Shown here in pieces: positions 1-11,518 of a DNA stretch of 64,000 bases; the stretch's first letter is position 1, and every line of letters begins with the position of its first letter. This stretch comes from Cacajao melanocephalus. Taxonomy: Eukaryota; Chordata; Mammalia; Primates; Pitheciidae. The stretch spans positions 19,420-83,419 of the forward strand of contig CAUYLG010070662.1 in the NCBI GenBank assembly GCA_963573385.1, read 5' to 3'. Both the position numbers and the translations under genes were made by a program. The notes under the pieces were generated by a model that saw nothing but the letters and a program-made list of their open reading frames with translations, made no database searches and was not told the DNA's origin.

Positions 1-304
1 GAAAATTTTTAAACATGATCCAGGCTTTGGAAACAGTGTTTACTGCAAATTAGTAAAATCAGAGAACTCCACTGATTATCATAGAATCAGAAGCACTGAG
101 GCAGATGCCACATGGGAACAGGATACTAATGTAGAATCAAAAAATCAAATTTCAAGAGCTAGGTACTAAGATTGTAATGGTAGTGATTCAAACAAGAGAG
201 TAAGATCTGAGCCACGGCAGCTGGGATTAGGAGAGTACCATTTGCAAATGGAAGGCACTCTAGTGTGTTCTTTTGCATAGTTATCACAACAAAACTTCCA
301 GGAT
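1..304. other. unassigned AT-rich sequence
   Basis: I see no gene, RNA or recognisable repeat here. The composition is AT-rich and aperiodic, as in ordinary intergenic or intronic DNA. Confidence 0.6.
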
Positions 305-454
305 ATTCCAGTTTTATAGAGAATGGAATTGAGGCTCAGAGAGGCTTAATAATTTGCCCAAGGTCCTACTGCTTATAAGTATCCATATCAGGATTTGAAA
401 CCAGATCTGTATGACTCCAAATTAAGTGTTAAACCCACTATACAACAATGCCTC
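305..454 (-). mobile_element. MIR SINE fragment
   Basis: The plus strand reads as the complement of the MIR core: a variant of GAGGCTCAGAGAGG, then TTGCCCAAGGTCCTACTGC, then a block like GATTTGAAACCAGATCTG. MIR is an ancient tRNA-derived SINE. This copy is diverged and lacks one end. Confidence 0.8.
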
Positions 455-532
455 CTAGTTGATGCCTAGGCTCCCTCTAGCTCATCTGATAGGAATGAAT
501 TAGAGCTACAGTTCCCATTCCTGGATTAGAAT

Positions 533-752
533 TAAGGAAAGAAGAAAGAAAAGGAGCGATGAAGGGATGGAGGAAGGGAAAAAGGGAAGAAGGGAGTGAG
601 AGAGGGAGAAAAAGAAATGAAAAAGAAAAAAAAAAAAGAAAGGAAAAAGGAGGAAGTGGAGGAAGGAAGGAAGGGAATGAGGAAGAAATGGAGGGAGGGA
701 GGGAGGGAGGAAGGAAGGAAGGAAGGAAGGAAGGAAGGAAGGAAAAGAGAGA
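533..752 (+). repeat. purine tract ending in (GGAA)n
   Basis: About 220 bases are nearly all A and G. They resolve into GGGA and then clean GGAA tetranucleotides at about 691-743. It could adopt triplex (H-DNA) structure, and GGAA arrays can bind ETS factors. The 84-residue Lys/Arg/Glu/Gly open frame across it is a by-product of the composition. Confidence 0.9.
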
Positions 753-754
753 AA

Positions 755-1384
755 ATTTAGGGTTCTACACTAGCCCTACTGAAAATGAATCTTCAGGGAT
801 GTGTGACCCATGACTTTGTATTTTAAAACTTTCTTCAGGTGATTCTCATACCCAAAAGCAGAGAATCACAGATCTGGAGGGGACTCTTGCTCTAGTTGTG
901 GTGTTTGACTTGTTAATTCTAATATTCACTCAAGTTTTTAGGCTGTGTCCTAAGTCTCTCGCCTGTTGGATCTCAAAATGAAAATTCATGTTGATCTAAG
1001 GAAAAGTACTTAAAATTATATTCCATGTTTTATTAACTCTAAAATGCACAATTTTTGCCTTTGAATATGTCTGAAATTGAGAAGCATCCTACAAGTGATG
1101 ATGCCATACAGTTTCCATCATCCAGGCAGCAAATATCATCACCTGTGCTTACGTGAATCTGGCTGTCGTTCCTGGTGGTCCAACTGGATAGGTACAATCC
1201 TTGAAAATTCAGGCCAGAAACTCCTTAAGAATTAATTTTGGAAAGAACATGGATCCTGACAGTTGTCTAACAAACTTCATTGACAAGAACTAGTAAGATA
1301 AAGAAAGCAGCAGGATTAAAACTTGAAAGAAAATACCAGAAATAAGAATGGAGTCTTCTTTTAAGAAATACAGCAATAACATAC
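755..1384. other. unassigned sequence with a small hairpin
   Basis: No gene or named repeat is recognised. A perfect 9-base inverted repeat, GTGATTCTC (839-847) and GAGAATCAC (861-869), is separated by 13 bases. This is short enough to be chance. Confidence 0.5.
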
Positions 1385-1731
1385 TGGTATATGCTGCAAC
1401 ATGGATGAACGTTGAGAACTAAGTGAAAAAACAAGTCACAAAAAAATGCACGGTATGATTCCATGTATATGAAATGTCTAGAGTAGGCAAATCAACAAAG
1501 ACAGAAAGTAGGTTAGTGGTTGCATGGGGTTGAGGAGATAAGCAGAAAATAAAGAGTAACTGCTAATGGGTATAGGGTTTATTTTGGGGTGTTGAACATG
1601 TCTTAAAATTGACCATGGTGATAGTTGCACAACTCTGTCCATGTGCTAAAAACTATTAAATTGTACACTTTAAATGGGTGAAGTTGTATGGTATGTAAAT
1701 TATATTGCAATGAAACTATTAAAAATCTATG
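1385..1731 (+). mobile_element. L1M-type LINE-1 3' end
   Basis: This is the end of an old L1 3' UTR in sense orientation. It has the words TATGATTCCATGTATATGAA, GACAGAAAGTAGGTTAGTGG and TTGTACACTTTAAATGGGTG, and ends in a degenerate AATAAA-like, A-rich tail. The match is to the L1MA9/L1MB style of 3' end; the subfamily is not fixed. Confidence 0.85.
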
Positions 1732-1910
1732 AGGGAGGAGAAAGAAAAAGAAATATAATGTCACCAACTTTCTGGCTGGCAGAGAGGACAATAGTATATG
1801 GGAAAAAATGTAAAGATTGAGTCAAAAAGTGGTTTAGAAAAGGCAGACGTTGAATGTAAAGTTTTATGAACATTTGAACACTTATTTTGCTTTTTATAAC
1901 AAGAATAATG

Positions 1911-2234
1911 TACAGTAGTCCCCACTTTCCATGAAGGATATGTTCCAAGACCCCAGTGGATGTCTGAAACCACAGATAGTACCAACCCTGTATATACTAT
2001 GGTTTTCAATCTAATAACCTAGATGGCTATTAAGTGACTAACGGGTCTATATACTGGACAAAGGAATGCTTCACATCGTGGGTGGGATAGTGCAAGATTT
2101 CATCACACTGCTCAGAATGGCATGGAATTTAAAACTTATGAATTGTTTACTTCTGGAATTTTCCATTTAGTATTTTTGGACTTCAGCTGATTACAGGTCA
2201 CTGAAACCACAGAAAACAAGTGGAGACTACTGTA
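1911..2234 (+). mobile_element. Tigger-like DNA transposon with TA target duplication
   Basis: The ends are inverted repeats, CAGTAGTCCCCAC at 1913 and its complement-like GTGGAGACTACTG ending at 2232. TA dinucleotides flank both sides (1911-1912 and 2233-2234), as expected for Tc1/mariner-pogo elements. The interior phrases match the non-autonomous Tigger/MER8 type. At about 320 bp it has no transposase frame. Confidence 0.85.
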
Positions 2235-2244
2235 TTATAAAAAT

Positions 2245-2463
2245 ATGAACAATGAAAACACATGAACACAGAGAAGGGAACATCATACACTGGGGCCTGT
2301 CGGAGGGATAGCAGGGTGGTGGGGGGCTAGCGGAGGGATAGCATTAGGAGAAATACCAAATCTAGATGAGGGGGTAGTTAATGCAGCAAACCACCATGGC
2401 ATGTGCAGACATATGTAATAAACATGCACAGTCTGCACATGTACCCCAGAACTTAAAGTATAA
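2245..2463 (+). mobile_element. L1P-type LINE-1 3' end
   Basis: This is a primate L1 3' UTR end in sense orientation: a G-rich run, GGGATAGCATTAGGAG, then the terminal words TGCACATGTACCCCAGAAC and TTAAAGTATAAT. It begins about 10 bases after the Tigger-like element and runs into an AT-rich tail. It is younger than the L1 at 1385. Confidence 0.9.
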
Positions 2464-2536
2464 TTCAATATATATATTTATATATGTATATATATTTAAT
2501 TATACATATATACATATGTATATATATAAAATCAGA

Positions 2537-2579
<43 letters not shown>

Positions 2580-2598
2580 CATATATAAATTCAGAATA
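2464..2598 (+). repeat. AT-rich tail and (TG)n microsatellite
   Basis: TATATA-rich sequence after the L1 end is followed by an uninterrupted (TG)n at about 2542-2576, roughly 17 units, then more TATATA. It probably grew from the L1 A-rich tail and is likely polymorphic in length. Confidence 0.9.
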
Positions 2599-3524
2599 AA
2601 TGAGCTCTTTCAATAATGTCCACAAATATAATTGATAAGAAAGCACTGGGTTACAGTTCAGTTGGCATCATTTTCTTTGCTTTATTAATGGCACATAAAA
2701 TAAAGTGTCTCTTAAAATGAATGGCATCCTGATGTGATAAAATACATTATGTGACTCAGCTACACAAGACTGCTTTTCCTAGCTGTAAAATACTGACTGT
2801 ATTCTTTACCTTCTCCATTCCTAAGATTTCATATCTCTATAGTGGGTCTATTTCTATGGATCTTCCTGGCTCTGAGATATTTTGGTTTTAATTCAAATTT
2901 TTATTAATGTCTGGTGGGAAATTTACCATTTATTATTAGATCCTGCATCAGGTCACAGGATTAAAAAATAAGGAAAAGAGAAGCAAAATCACACCCATCT
3001 AAATTTATCTTCTACTGAAAGAAACATGCAAGAAGAGAGAGGTAAAATTATTTCTTGCAGTTTTCCCTCTAATTATATGTAGAGTTTCATTTCTTAATTC
3101 TCTCTGAATCTCAGATCCCCAGAGATCTGATGATGAATGGAATGACACCTGAAGAGGGGAAACTCTGGGCGTGTGGTAAAAATGTGTTCACCATGGCAGA
3201 CAACCGCTTGGGTGGCAGATTTGGCCTCTGGAAGAATTCTCCTTGGTGAGTGATTGTCCCACCTGCAGGTGCCTTCCTGATCATCTGTGTGCAGGGCACC
3301 AAGCAGGCCATCTAAAGCCACTAATCTCAAAGGGAGTTTACCCAAGGACAGGACTTTCCAAAAGAAAAGGAGCACAATAGGAGAGGATGACTGCTGATAA
3401 GTTCCATCCAACAAAGTGAATTTAGTGGATTTGAAAACTCCTTTTTAGTTGCTGGTCTTCATAAAAGATTATTTTTGTCTAAAATGCAAAGACCTATTTT
3501 TATCTTGCAGTCTCCAAAATAATT
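2599..3524. other. unassigned sequence, GC-richer at 3090-3420
   Basis: No repeat is recognised. The stretch at 3090-3420 is less AT-rich and holds a Kozak-like start (ATG at 3193) in a 17-codon frame. That frame ends at a donor-like CTTG|GTGAGT (GT at 3246). This is too little to call a gene; it is raised as a finding. A TGACTCAGC motif lies at 2752. Confidence 0.5.
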
Positions 3525-3828
3525 GAGAAATTGGAAATGCCTAAATGTCCTACTCTAAATAAATGATTAATAATATTTGAGATATCTATATTATCAAACA
3601 GTATATGGAAATGAAAATGTTTACAAAAGGTTTGTGAAACTCAGGGGAAATGTTTGAATGAATGCCACATTTAATGAAAAAAAGCAGAAAAAAATATACA
3701 TGACGTTCTCTACTACAGAAGGAATGGACATTGAAGAAAGAAATATGCAAAACTTATGATAATCTTAGGCTGGTATAGTTGTAACTTGTTCATGTTTCTG
3801 TATTCTCAATCTATAATAAATGTGCCAT
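3525..3828 (+). mobile_element. old L1/HAL1-type 3' fragment
   Basis: The sequence begins GGAAATGCCTAAATGTCC and runs through diverged LINE-1 3' phrases (an ATGGAAATGAAAATG block, then AATAAATGTGCCATAC near the end). It resembles L1MD or HAL1 3' regions in sense orientation. Divergence is high, so the family assignment is tentative. Confidence 0.55.
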
Positions 3829-4494
3829 ACTCTTTTCTAACATAAAATTAATTTTACATAATTTTAAACATTTTTTAATAACAGAAAATAAAATGTGAGC
3901 ATGGCAGGAAATTTAGAAGGAAAAGATAAAATAAAAATCTGCCAGATCTAACACAAAGAAAACAACTGATAATATAACATTTTGATATATACTCTTATAG
4001 TCATTTTTACTTAAATAGATAATACAGAGAGAGACAAAGGATCTATAATTTTATGAGCCACTGCAAGGGCTACCCAGCCTACAACGAGAACTGGCCCCGA
4101 TACATGGAACACTGGGTCATTGTAGCCACGGTTTTCCTAGATAACTCTATTGCTTTAATTATAGTTACTTGGACTGAGAGTAAACACTTAACCCAAAGTG
4201 ACCCAATCATATTTATTCCCCAGGAATTGGTGCTGATAGTATTAAGGTATCAAGAAGACAGGCAGTGGATGAAACGCTGCAGATTGGGGCAGTGACTCTA
4301 CGCAGGAGGAAGCAGAGACAGAAAAAGGCAAGAGGTGATGGGCCCTCCAAAGATTGAGAGAACAGCATGTGGTTCCTAATAACTTCTCAGTTTCTGTGTC
4401 TTCTTGATTTATAAGATTTCCCCTTCAGCTCTCAATAAAAACATTCACATCCCTAAAACTAGAAGTGCTTTAATTAAGATACTTATCTACTATT
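3829..4494. other. unassigned sequence
   Basis: AT-rich sequence with a moderately GC-rich block at 4050-4330. That block contains a phrase around TGACCCAATCATATTTATTC that looks like a worn transposon, but I cannot name it. No gene is supported. Confidence 0.45.
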
Positions 4495-4980
4495 TTTAAT
4501 TAAACTTTTAAAATTTTAAAATAATTGTAGATTCATATGCAGATGTAAGAAATAACAGAGAGAGATCTTGTGTACTCTTTATCCAGTTTTCTCCTGTGGT
4601 AATATCTTGCAAACCTGTAATTCAATATCACAGCCAGGATACTGATATTGACACAGTCAAGAAACAGAACATTTTCATCACCACAATTAGTTCTCATTAC
4701 GCCATTTTATAGTCACACTACTTTCCTCCTGCCCCTGCTCCACATACTATTTTGTAACAAGTTTTCTTCAATAGTAATATTTAAATGACTGTCTTTCATT
4801 TCTTTTTAATTAAACATTGTTTAATCAACCCTAATGAACACCCTTACATGTAAATCTTTTATGAATAATTTTTCTTAGAATAAGCAAATTCTTTTGATAC
4901 ATATTGATAATTTGCCTTCAAGGAAGTTTGACAAATTTACATTAGCACCAACAAACTATTTTTAATGAAATAGAAAAGTA
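4495..4980. mobile_element. probable old LINE-1 fragment
   Basis: Phrases such as TAATATCTTGCAAACCTGTA, CAATATCACAGCCAGGATAC and AGAAACAGAACATTTTCATC recur in ancient mammalian L1 internal or 5' regions. Family and orientation could not be settled by eye. Confidence 0.45.
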
Positions 4981-5603
<623 letters not shown>

Positions 5604-5849
5604 TATTATTTTTGGTATAAGCTTGATGTTCATCTTTGGAATCATCCAGCTGAAAAAAAATCATATAATATCTTGTTGGACAGAAATATTTTTACAACTC
5701 TTTTAAATTGAATATTACCTCTACTACATAAGACCCTAAAGACCCTCTGGCAAATTTTTTGTTGGTTGGTTTGTTTGTTTTTGCATGCATAGAAAATATT
5801 GAAAGAAAATGAAGAGAGTTCTTCATAATCATAGGGATTACAGCATAAG

Positions 5850-6136
5850 GGCAGTCTGATTGCTTGAGCTCAGGAATTCAAGACCAGTCTGAGCAACACA
5901 GCAAAACTCTATCTGTATAAAAACTACAGTTAAAAAAAAAAAAATAGCTGAGCATGGTGGCAATAGCAGTCCCAGCTATTCTGGAGGTTGAGGCGGGAGG
6001 ATCATCCAAGCCCAGGGATGTCAAGGCTGCAATGATCCATAATTTCACCACTGCACTCCAGCCTAGGCAACAGAGTGACACCCTGCCTCAAAAAAAAAAA
6101 AAAAAAGAAAAGAAAAAGAAAAAGAAAGAAAATTGT
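5850..6136 (+). mobile_element. 5'-truncated AluJ
   Basis: The copy starts inside the left monomer (GATTGCTTGAGCTCAGGAAT) and continues through the A-rich linker and right monomer to a poly-A/AAAG tail at 6089-6136. High divergence and J-type diagnostic bases fit an old copy. Confidence 0.9.
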
Positions 6137-7138
6137 CAGTCTAATACACTCTGTTGACCACGGCATACAGTAGTTTTGCAACAGATTGCCATAAAAAATT
6201 TAACATTCATTTAAAAACAGGAGTTCTACAAGGTAAAATAACTCACTGCTGTGCCATATCCTATGTTGCTCAGTTGAACCAGTGATCCCTTTCAAATCAT
6301 AATCCCTTAAGATAATAGTCTTTATTTTCCTCATCCCCCTCTCCAGTGGCCTCTTTTAAAAAGTTGTCCTCATCCACAGATGGTCAACATTATGATGGAA
6401 TTTTGTTTTCCTCTCATGTGAATTTGGAGCTGATAGATGCTTCTCAGCTCCTTGCTGGGACCTCACTGACAAACCCGCTGGCCCCAGAACTATTTGTGAC
6501 ATCAGGATGACGCTTGTGAGGTTCCTGTTGGTATTGTCTGCTGAGCTACAGGGCCCAGTGGACAAACACTGATGAGAACGTGGAGTTCGGAATTCGTCAC
6601 TGCTCCTCACAAAGCCTATGTGACCGGGAGTAGATGACTAAACCCTTCACCATCTTTTCTCCTATTAGAACATAACGTAGTCTACTTCTAACACAGAGAA
6701 CAGAAAATGAGTTAGCAATGTCCAAATTCCCTGCAGAAACACTTGGGACGGGACTGCCAAAACGATCTTCTCTGAAAATTCAGGGGTTATACTCAAAACT
6801 CTCCAAGGGCACTTAGTGGCTGACATTCTAGTATTCTATGATGAATCAGCCCTGAAATTTGCACCGAGACAGTCATACTAAGGAATATGCAGTGTCTGTG
6901 GAGAAATGAGGTATCTGGATGAAAAATGGAGTGTCCCCAGATATTGGGGGAAGGAGATAGGAGCAACCCAGAAACCCTCCATGTCTATCTAATCAAGTGA
7001 CTCATCTTGTGACAGCAGTCCCCATCCCCCACTCCACCTCACCAAAAAACGATGTTTTGCATTGAAAATCACCCTTCACAAAGGACACAAGTATCTCAGA
7101 CATGATAGCAGTAGGTCTTTCCCTGAAATGCTCTACCT
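6137..7138. other. unassigned sequence
   Basis: About 1 kb with no recognised repeat or gene. Its complexity is ordinary. Chance frames of up to about 84 codons occur, none with domain-like features. Confidence 0.55.
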
Positions 7139-8387
7139 TTGCTTTTTTATTTTTTTTTTAATTTTTTGAGGTTATTTGATATGTTTACCCATGCTAGAAA
7201 AAGAGGAAAAGATGTCTTGGGTTCTTCTATTTATGTAGACATCACGTGCTTTCAGCAGTTCCATCACATTTCTGACAGTTACATATTTTTATTCATGAGC
7301 TATTTGATGGATTGGTTCTTTGAGGGTATCAGAAGTTTATACTGGAACACAGTTAAGGGCATGCAGACCTCATACTTTTGACACCAAAGGTCACACTTTG
7401 GATTAGGTGCTAGGGGCCAGGCTTCTAGACCACAGGAGCAAACACAACTGCAGTTTTTCAGAAGCCAAGTCAGTGGGAAACAAGGCAAAGAAGATGAAGC
7501 TGAGATTTCTGTGGCTGTCTTAAGGACATAAAAAGTCATGGAGCATAGCAAGGCCTCATAGGGATTCCCCCATATTCCCAGCTGCAGAAACATTCTGCCT
7601 AGCTTAATTTGGAATCTGAGCCAGAAGACCCTTGGTGAGAGTGCCAATGGCCTGCTCCTGGCCCAGCTACCTGCTCCCCTGTATGCCTTAGAAAACGTGG
7701 ACAGGCCCCGCTCTTCTGCAGGCTTGGGACAGTTTCTTCCAGCTTCCCAGTGATGTTCTTGGACTACCCCAGCAGCTGCTGGCCCAGAGTAAATCCAAGT
7801 ACCCTAATGTGCCAACGCAGAGCCAGGGATGCCAGACGTGGCATGGGGGGCCGCCTGCCTGGGGCCATTGGCTTGCCTCAAGAAAATAGAGTTTGGGAGG
7901 GCCTGGAGTTTCAGCCCCTAGGTGGGGCTGGGTGCCAATGGTTTTCTGAAATTACACATGGTTCTAAACTGTGTTGCTCTCAAAATTGGAAAACGAATTG
8001 CGGACTGGAGTCTCCGCATGCACCCACCATTCTATACTTAATGCTTCATTTGGGAATATCTCAATTCCTTTTCATTTCCTTAAAGCAGTCATTTTTCAAA
8101 CATTTTTAAAGCAGTAGAATCCACCTTTCCAAGAAACCCTTACACATATATCCCACAGGGAAACTGATGAGATTGGGGCTTATACCCTCTTAGGTAATTT
8201 CATTTTATAGCTTGTTATGCCCTGAGGTCTAACCACAGTTTCCTTAAGCTTGCAGAAAAACCTATTTGAAAGCAATAGTTTAAGAAGTTTTATAAACAAA
8301 TCAAATCTTTTTCAAAATCCAATGTATTAACTACCAATGTTTAGCAGAAAAAAAAATTAAGAAAATTCACATTTTGTCAGTGTCAAA
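7139..8387. other. unassigned sequence, GC-richer at 7640-7960
   Basis: It starts with a short T-rich run (7142-7166). The 7640-7960 segment is GC-richer and repeat-free by eye. Open frames of 115 and 119 codons lie on opposite strands without recognisable domains, and I treat them as chance. Confidence 0.5.
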
Positions 8388-8565
8388 ATGCATTTAACAA
8401 ACATTTTCTGAATATAGGGTACAAGCCAGGCACTGGGCTAGCCGTTGATGAAGAAATGAAACTCAATTCTAGCATCCGAACAGACCTTTGTCGGCCAGTG
8501 GCCTTGGGAAAGTCACTTGCACTTCTCTGAGTCCCTGTGAAATTATGAAGGAAAAAAATGCTAAC
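8388..8565. mobile_element. L2 (-) and MIR (+) fragments
   Basis: At 8388-8450 the phrase AACAAACATTTTCTGAATAT followed by CCAGGCACTGGGCTAG is the complement of an L2 3' end. At about 8495-8560, GGCCTTGGGAAAGTCACTTG then CTCTGAGTCCCTGTGAAAT looks like a MIR in sense. Both are short and diverged. Confidence 0.55.
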
Positions 8566-8584
8566 AATGTGAGAACTGATGATT

Positions 8585-8675
8585 ATTGTCATATGGACTC
8601 TTCATTTTACACTAAAGGAAGTTGAGATCCAGAGCAGGGTATCAGACTCAAGGCCCAGATCTCATTTCTGGTCTC
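8585..8675 (-). mobile_element. MIR fragment
   Basis: CATTTTACACTAAAGGAAG followed by a GAGATCCAGAG block reproduces the antisense MIR core at low identity. Confidence 0.5.
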
Positions 8676-9307
8676 CTGACCTCCAGGTGAACAGTGTTGC
8701 AGCTTCCCTGACTGCAGTTATAGGAGAAGACAGGGAGGAGACAAAGATGACGGTGATTCGGGAAGAGCAAGGATGGTGGAGACAACCTGAGTCTTCTGAT
8801 CCAAAGGTAAAAACTGAAGATACTGAGTCTTAGATGACAGTGCAAAAGGACTGCAGAAGTTGGATGTTCAGAGCCTCGTAGAAATGACATGAAAATTGAA
8901 TATACTAGTTTGGTATACAATGAGTTCCCGCTACAGATGACATTCCTTATGGTTTTCACAGCACTTGCACTGCCAGTATCATAGGGTAGAAGGGACATCA
9001 TCCCCATTTCGGAAATGGAGAAACTGAGTCTCAGAGATGTAAGCTGACTCGCCCAATGTCGAGCAACTAACTGATAAGTAGCAGAGCTTGAACACCTTAG
9101 TGAGTCAGGGGTTATGAGTTCTACCATTTCTGTTTCAGTTATGTAATAAATTGAGTTAAGAGATAGGCATGGGTCTGAATTCTGGACTAGGAGTATGAAG
9201 ATGGAGTGACATTGGAAAAACTGCTGAAGAAAGGGACTTGGCATATATGGAGCATATACCTGTACCATCATATCAAAATGCAACATAGCTACTGCCTCTT
9301 GGAACAT
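8648..9307 (-). other. 219-codon open frame, probably chance
   Basis: This is the longest open frame in the window. Its start at 9307 and stop near 8648 contain no recognised domain, signal peptide or motif. It reads through a MIR at 8990-9100, so about a sixth of it is SINE translation. Residue composition (Ser, Leu, His, Cys-rich) is typical of antisense noise. I do not call it a gene. Confidence 0.1.
8990..9100 (-). mobile_element. MIR fragment
   Basis: CCCATTTCGGAAATGGAGAA, then ACTGAGTCTCAGAGATG and a TAAGTAGCAGAGCTTGAAC block form the complement of the MIR core. Confidence 0.85.
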
Positions 9308-9414
9308 TATTAGAGAATGGGGAAATCATTTTAAAGTATATAAAGAGGCAAATAGCATCTAGGGTGATGAATCCTATACCAGAGATATGGACAGGAGCTT
9401 GTTTAATGGTTATA
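9101..9414. other. unassigned sequence
   Basis: No recognised feature lies between two MIR fragments. Confidence 0.5.
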
Positions 9415-9590
9415 GCAACCAGGTAATAGACTTTTATTAATTTTCCAACTCTCTGATGAGGAAACAGAGACTGAGAGAGCCAAAGTAACCAGCTCTGAGG
9501 TCATGCAACCAATACATTGAGGGAGCAGGCATTGAACTCTTGTCACTGACGCCTCTTTGTACTTTACCTAGCTGCCCTCAGCCTCTGTGA
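9415..9590 (-). mobile_element. MIR
   Basis: GATGAGGAAACAGAGACTGA, GTCATGCAACCAATACATTG and GGCATTGAACTCTTGTCACT follow the antisense MIR order from tail to tRNA-like head. Confidence 0.8.
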
Positions 9591-9865
9591 GAGTCTCTGC
9601 AGGCATGCTGGCTGAAGGGGGTAGGGATAATATTATTTCATTTATGTTTTATTTATGTGGTGCTGTGATATTTATCTAGCAGCTTTCATCTGGGAGATGT
9701 GAAGTGTTTTATAAACAGGTTCTTATTTTTTCTCCCTCCCCTTCCACTCCTCCACCTGAGTCCTTGAGAACCAAAGAGGTTTCCAGGGAAGACCGAGGTC
9801 AGAAGGGTGGACAGGTATATATGGGATGGTGGTTCCCCATGTGTGGATACAGCTGTGTTTGGTGA
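9591..9865. other. unassigned sequence
   Basis: No gene or repeat is recognised. Confidence 0.5.
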
Positions 9866-10088
9866 TAACAGCAATAATCTCTTATATTTGTATATCCCTC
9901 TGTTGTTTACTGACCTGTTTCATGTCCAGCTTCTATTTGATACCCACACAAGTCATGTGAAATCGGCAGAACAAGCATCAATTTACAGAGAAGGAAACTG
10001 AGGTCCAGAGAGATCAATTAAACTGTCTAAAGTCACATGGCCTGACATAAAAGGAGTAGAGAGTAAAACCCAGGTCGGCTGATTCATA
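9866..10088 (-). mobile_element. near full-length MIR, antisense
   Basis: Reading the plus strand: AACAGCAATAATCTCTTATA, then ATTTACAGAGAAGGAAACTG, AGTCACATGGCCTGACAT and ACCCAGGTCGGCTGATTC. This is a nearly complete antisense MIR. It abuts a sense MIR, giving a head-to-head pair. Confidence 0.8.
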
Positions 10089-10091
10089 CAA

Positions 10092-10355
10092 AAACAGTGT
10101 TGTGTAGTGGCTAAGAGGCTGAACTTTGGAATCAGGCTGAATTGAGTTTGATTCTGATCTCCTCTGTGCCTTCAGGGCTATGTATGTAGGGTGGTAGACT
10201 TCATCTTTCCAATCCTATTTCCTCATCTGTGAAGTGGGCAAACCAATCATTTCTACCCCAGAGAGTTGTGAACAACCCATATCAGTTATATATAAAGTTC
10301 AAGAACTTATCACAGTGCCTGGTAGGTAGGGATCTCTCAATAAACAGCAGCTACA
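10092..10355 (+). mobile_element. near full-length MIR, sense
   Basis: It begins ACAGTGTTGTGTAGTGGCTA (tRNA-like head), passes TTTCCTCATCTGTGAAGTGG, and ends CACAGTGCCTGGTAGGTAGG then TCTCAATAAACAGCAGC. One of the most complete MIR copies in the window. Confidence 0.9.
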
Positions 10356-10937
10356 ACTAAGATCCCAACCAAGGTCTCTTTCCACTATAACCAGTGTCTG
10401 AGAGGAAGGCCTGGAGTTCACATATACCTGAGAGGGTCTGTCTGCAGGCAGGTCAAGATCCAGGGTTTACCTGAGCTGTCCCCCAAGCTGAGGTTCTGTA
10501 TCCCATTCCCTCTCCTCTAGGCATCAGCCTCTGTGTGGGGCGCTTTCTCAGGCAGGCTGTCTGAGGCAGCAGCTGCGGGAGGCATACACTCCCACGACTC
10601 ACCCCCACACACTCTGCCCACCTGTCTCCACTCCTTGCCTCTGGCAGCCCCACTTTGCCTAGGAGAAGAACAGCAAACTCGCGTCCTCAGGTGCTCTCCT
10701 CTTAGCTCCCCCACCCCAGGGTAGAGCCAAAGAAAACCAAAGCACTCTGTTTGTTTTCTAAGCCAGAGCCAGGAGCGATTCCCGTAAGGCACTGCCTAGC
10801 TTAATGGGGCTGTGTCTGGGCCTTGCCTCTAAGCCAGGCTCTGGCAGTCAGGAGGCTGCTCTCTTGCCTGGCTCCACCAGAGGCCGTGGCATTTGCTTAA
10901 GGTGATTCAAAGTCGAGGCCAAGGGGACAGAGATGGC
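10356..10937. other. GC-richer unassigned segment
   Basis: From about 10430 the sequence becomes GC-richer than its surroundings, with C-rich runs (10600-10730) and no recognised repeat. It could be a regulatory element, but nothing decisive is visible. Overlapping frames on both strands are short and unrecognised. Confidence 0.45.
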
Positions 10938-11050
10938 AGGAGGCTTGGTTCTGGTTCTGTCTGCACTGACTCACAGCGTGACTCTGGACATGACCCTGCC
11001 CTGCTCCAGGCCTCGGTGCCTCTGTCTTTTTACCTTTACCAAAGGGCAGC
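10938..11050 (+). mobile_element. MIR fragment carrying an AP-1 motif
   Basis: GGTTCTGGTTCTGTCTGCAC, then GTGACTCTGGACATGACC and GGCCTCGGTGCCTCTGTC parallel the sense MIR head and core. TGACTCA at 10968-10974 lies inside it. Confidence 0.6.
10968..10974 (+). promoter_or_regulatory. AP-1 consensus site
   Basis: TGACTCA is the exact 7-base AP-1 core. A site of this length is expected by chance every few kilobases, so only its GC-rich setting and the second copy at 11853 raise interest. Confidence 0.3.
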
Positions 11051-11061
11051 TGCTTCTGCGT

Positions 11062-11262
11062 CAGTAATTCTTCACGCTGGGTGTGTAGGAGAATGACTTG
11101 GGGGAGGTTTTAAAAATGAATGCCTGGGCCCCATCCCCATAAATTACCATTGAATTGGCTTGGTATAGGGGTCTGGGTGGTGGTACTTTTCAGAAGCTGA
11201 ATAAGTGATTCTTGTAGGCAACCAGGGTCTAGATCCATGACCCTAAAAAAAGGCTGAGATCC
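11062..11262 (+). mobile_element. MER5-type hAT-Charlie element
   Basis: AGGAGAATGACTTGGGGGAG, then GGGCCCCATCCCCATAAATT and GGTACTTTTCAGAAGCTGAA follow the order of MER5A, a non-autonomous hAT transposon. Terminal repeats are eroded. Confidence 0.7.
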
Positions 11263-11369
11263 CTGTGAGTTCTCACATTAAAGGATTCTATAAAAGAGAT
11301 AAAGGAATAAGAAGCAGAGACTTCTAAAAGGAGAAAATCTGATGAATCTTTGTCTTTAAAGTGTCATCA

Positions 11370-11485
11370 AATTAAGCTGTCTCATTGGACAGGTGGAAAA
11401 ATTGGGGTCACAAATTAAGGGATGAGTTTAAAACCACATAATGAGTTGCTGGTGTCCTGGTCTAGAACCTGGGTCACTTGAATCA
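11370..11485 (-). mobile_element. diverged MIR fragment
   Basis: TCTCATTGGACAGGTGGAAA, CACAAATTAAGGGATGAG and TCTAGAACCTGGGTC are a weak antisense MIR pattern. Confidence 0.5.
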
Positions 11486-11518
11486 CATCACAAACTACAA
11501 AAATGTCGGTAATAAAAA

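Noticed and set aside
559..813. 84-codon basic open frame
   Set aside because: It is a translation of a purine microsatellite.
10500..10800. CpG island promoter
   Set aside because: GC-rich but CpG remains sparse, and no gene starts nearby.
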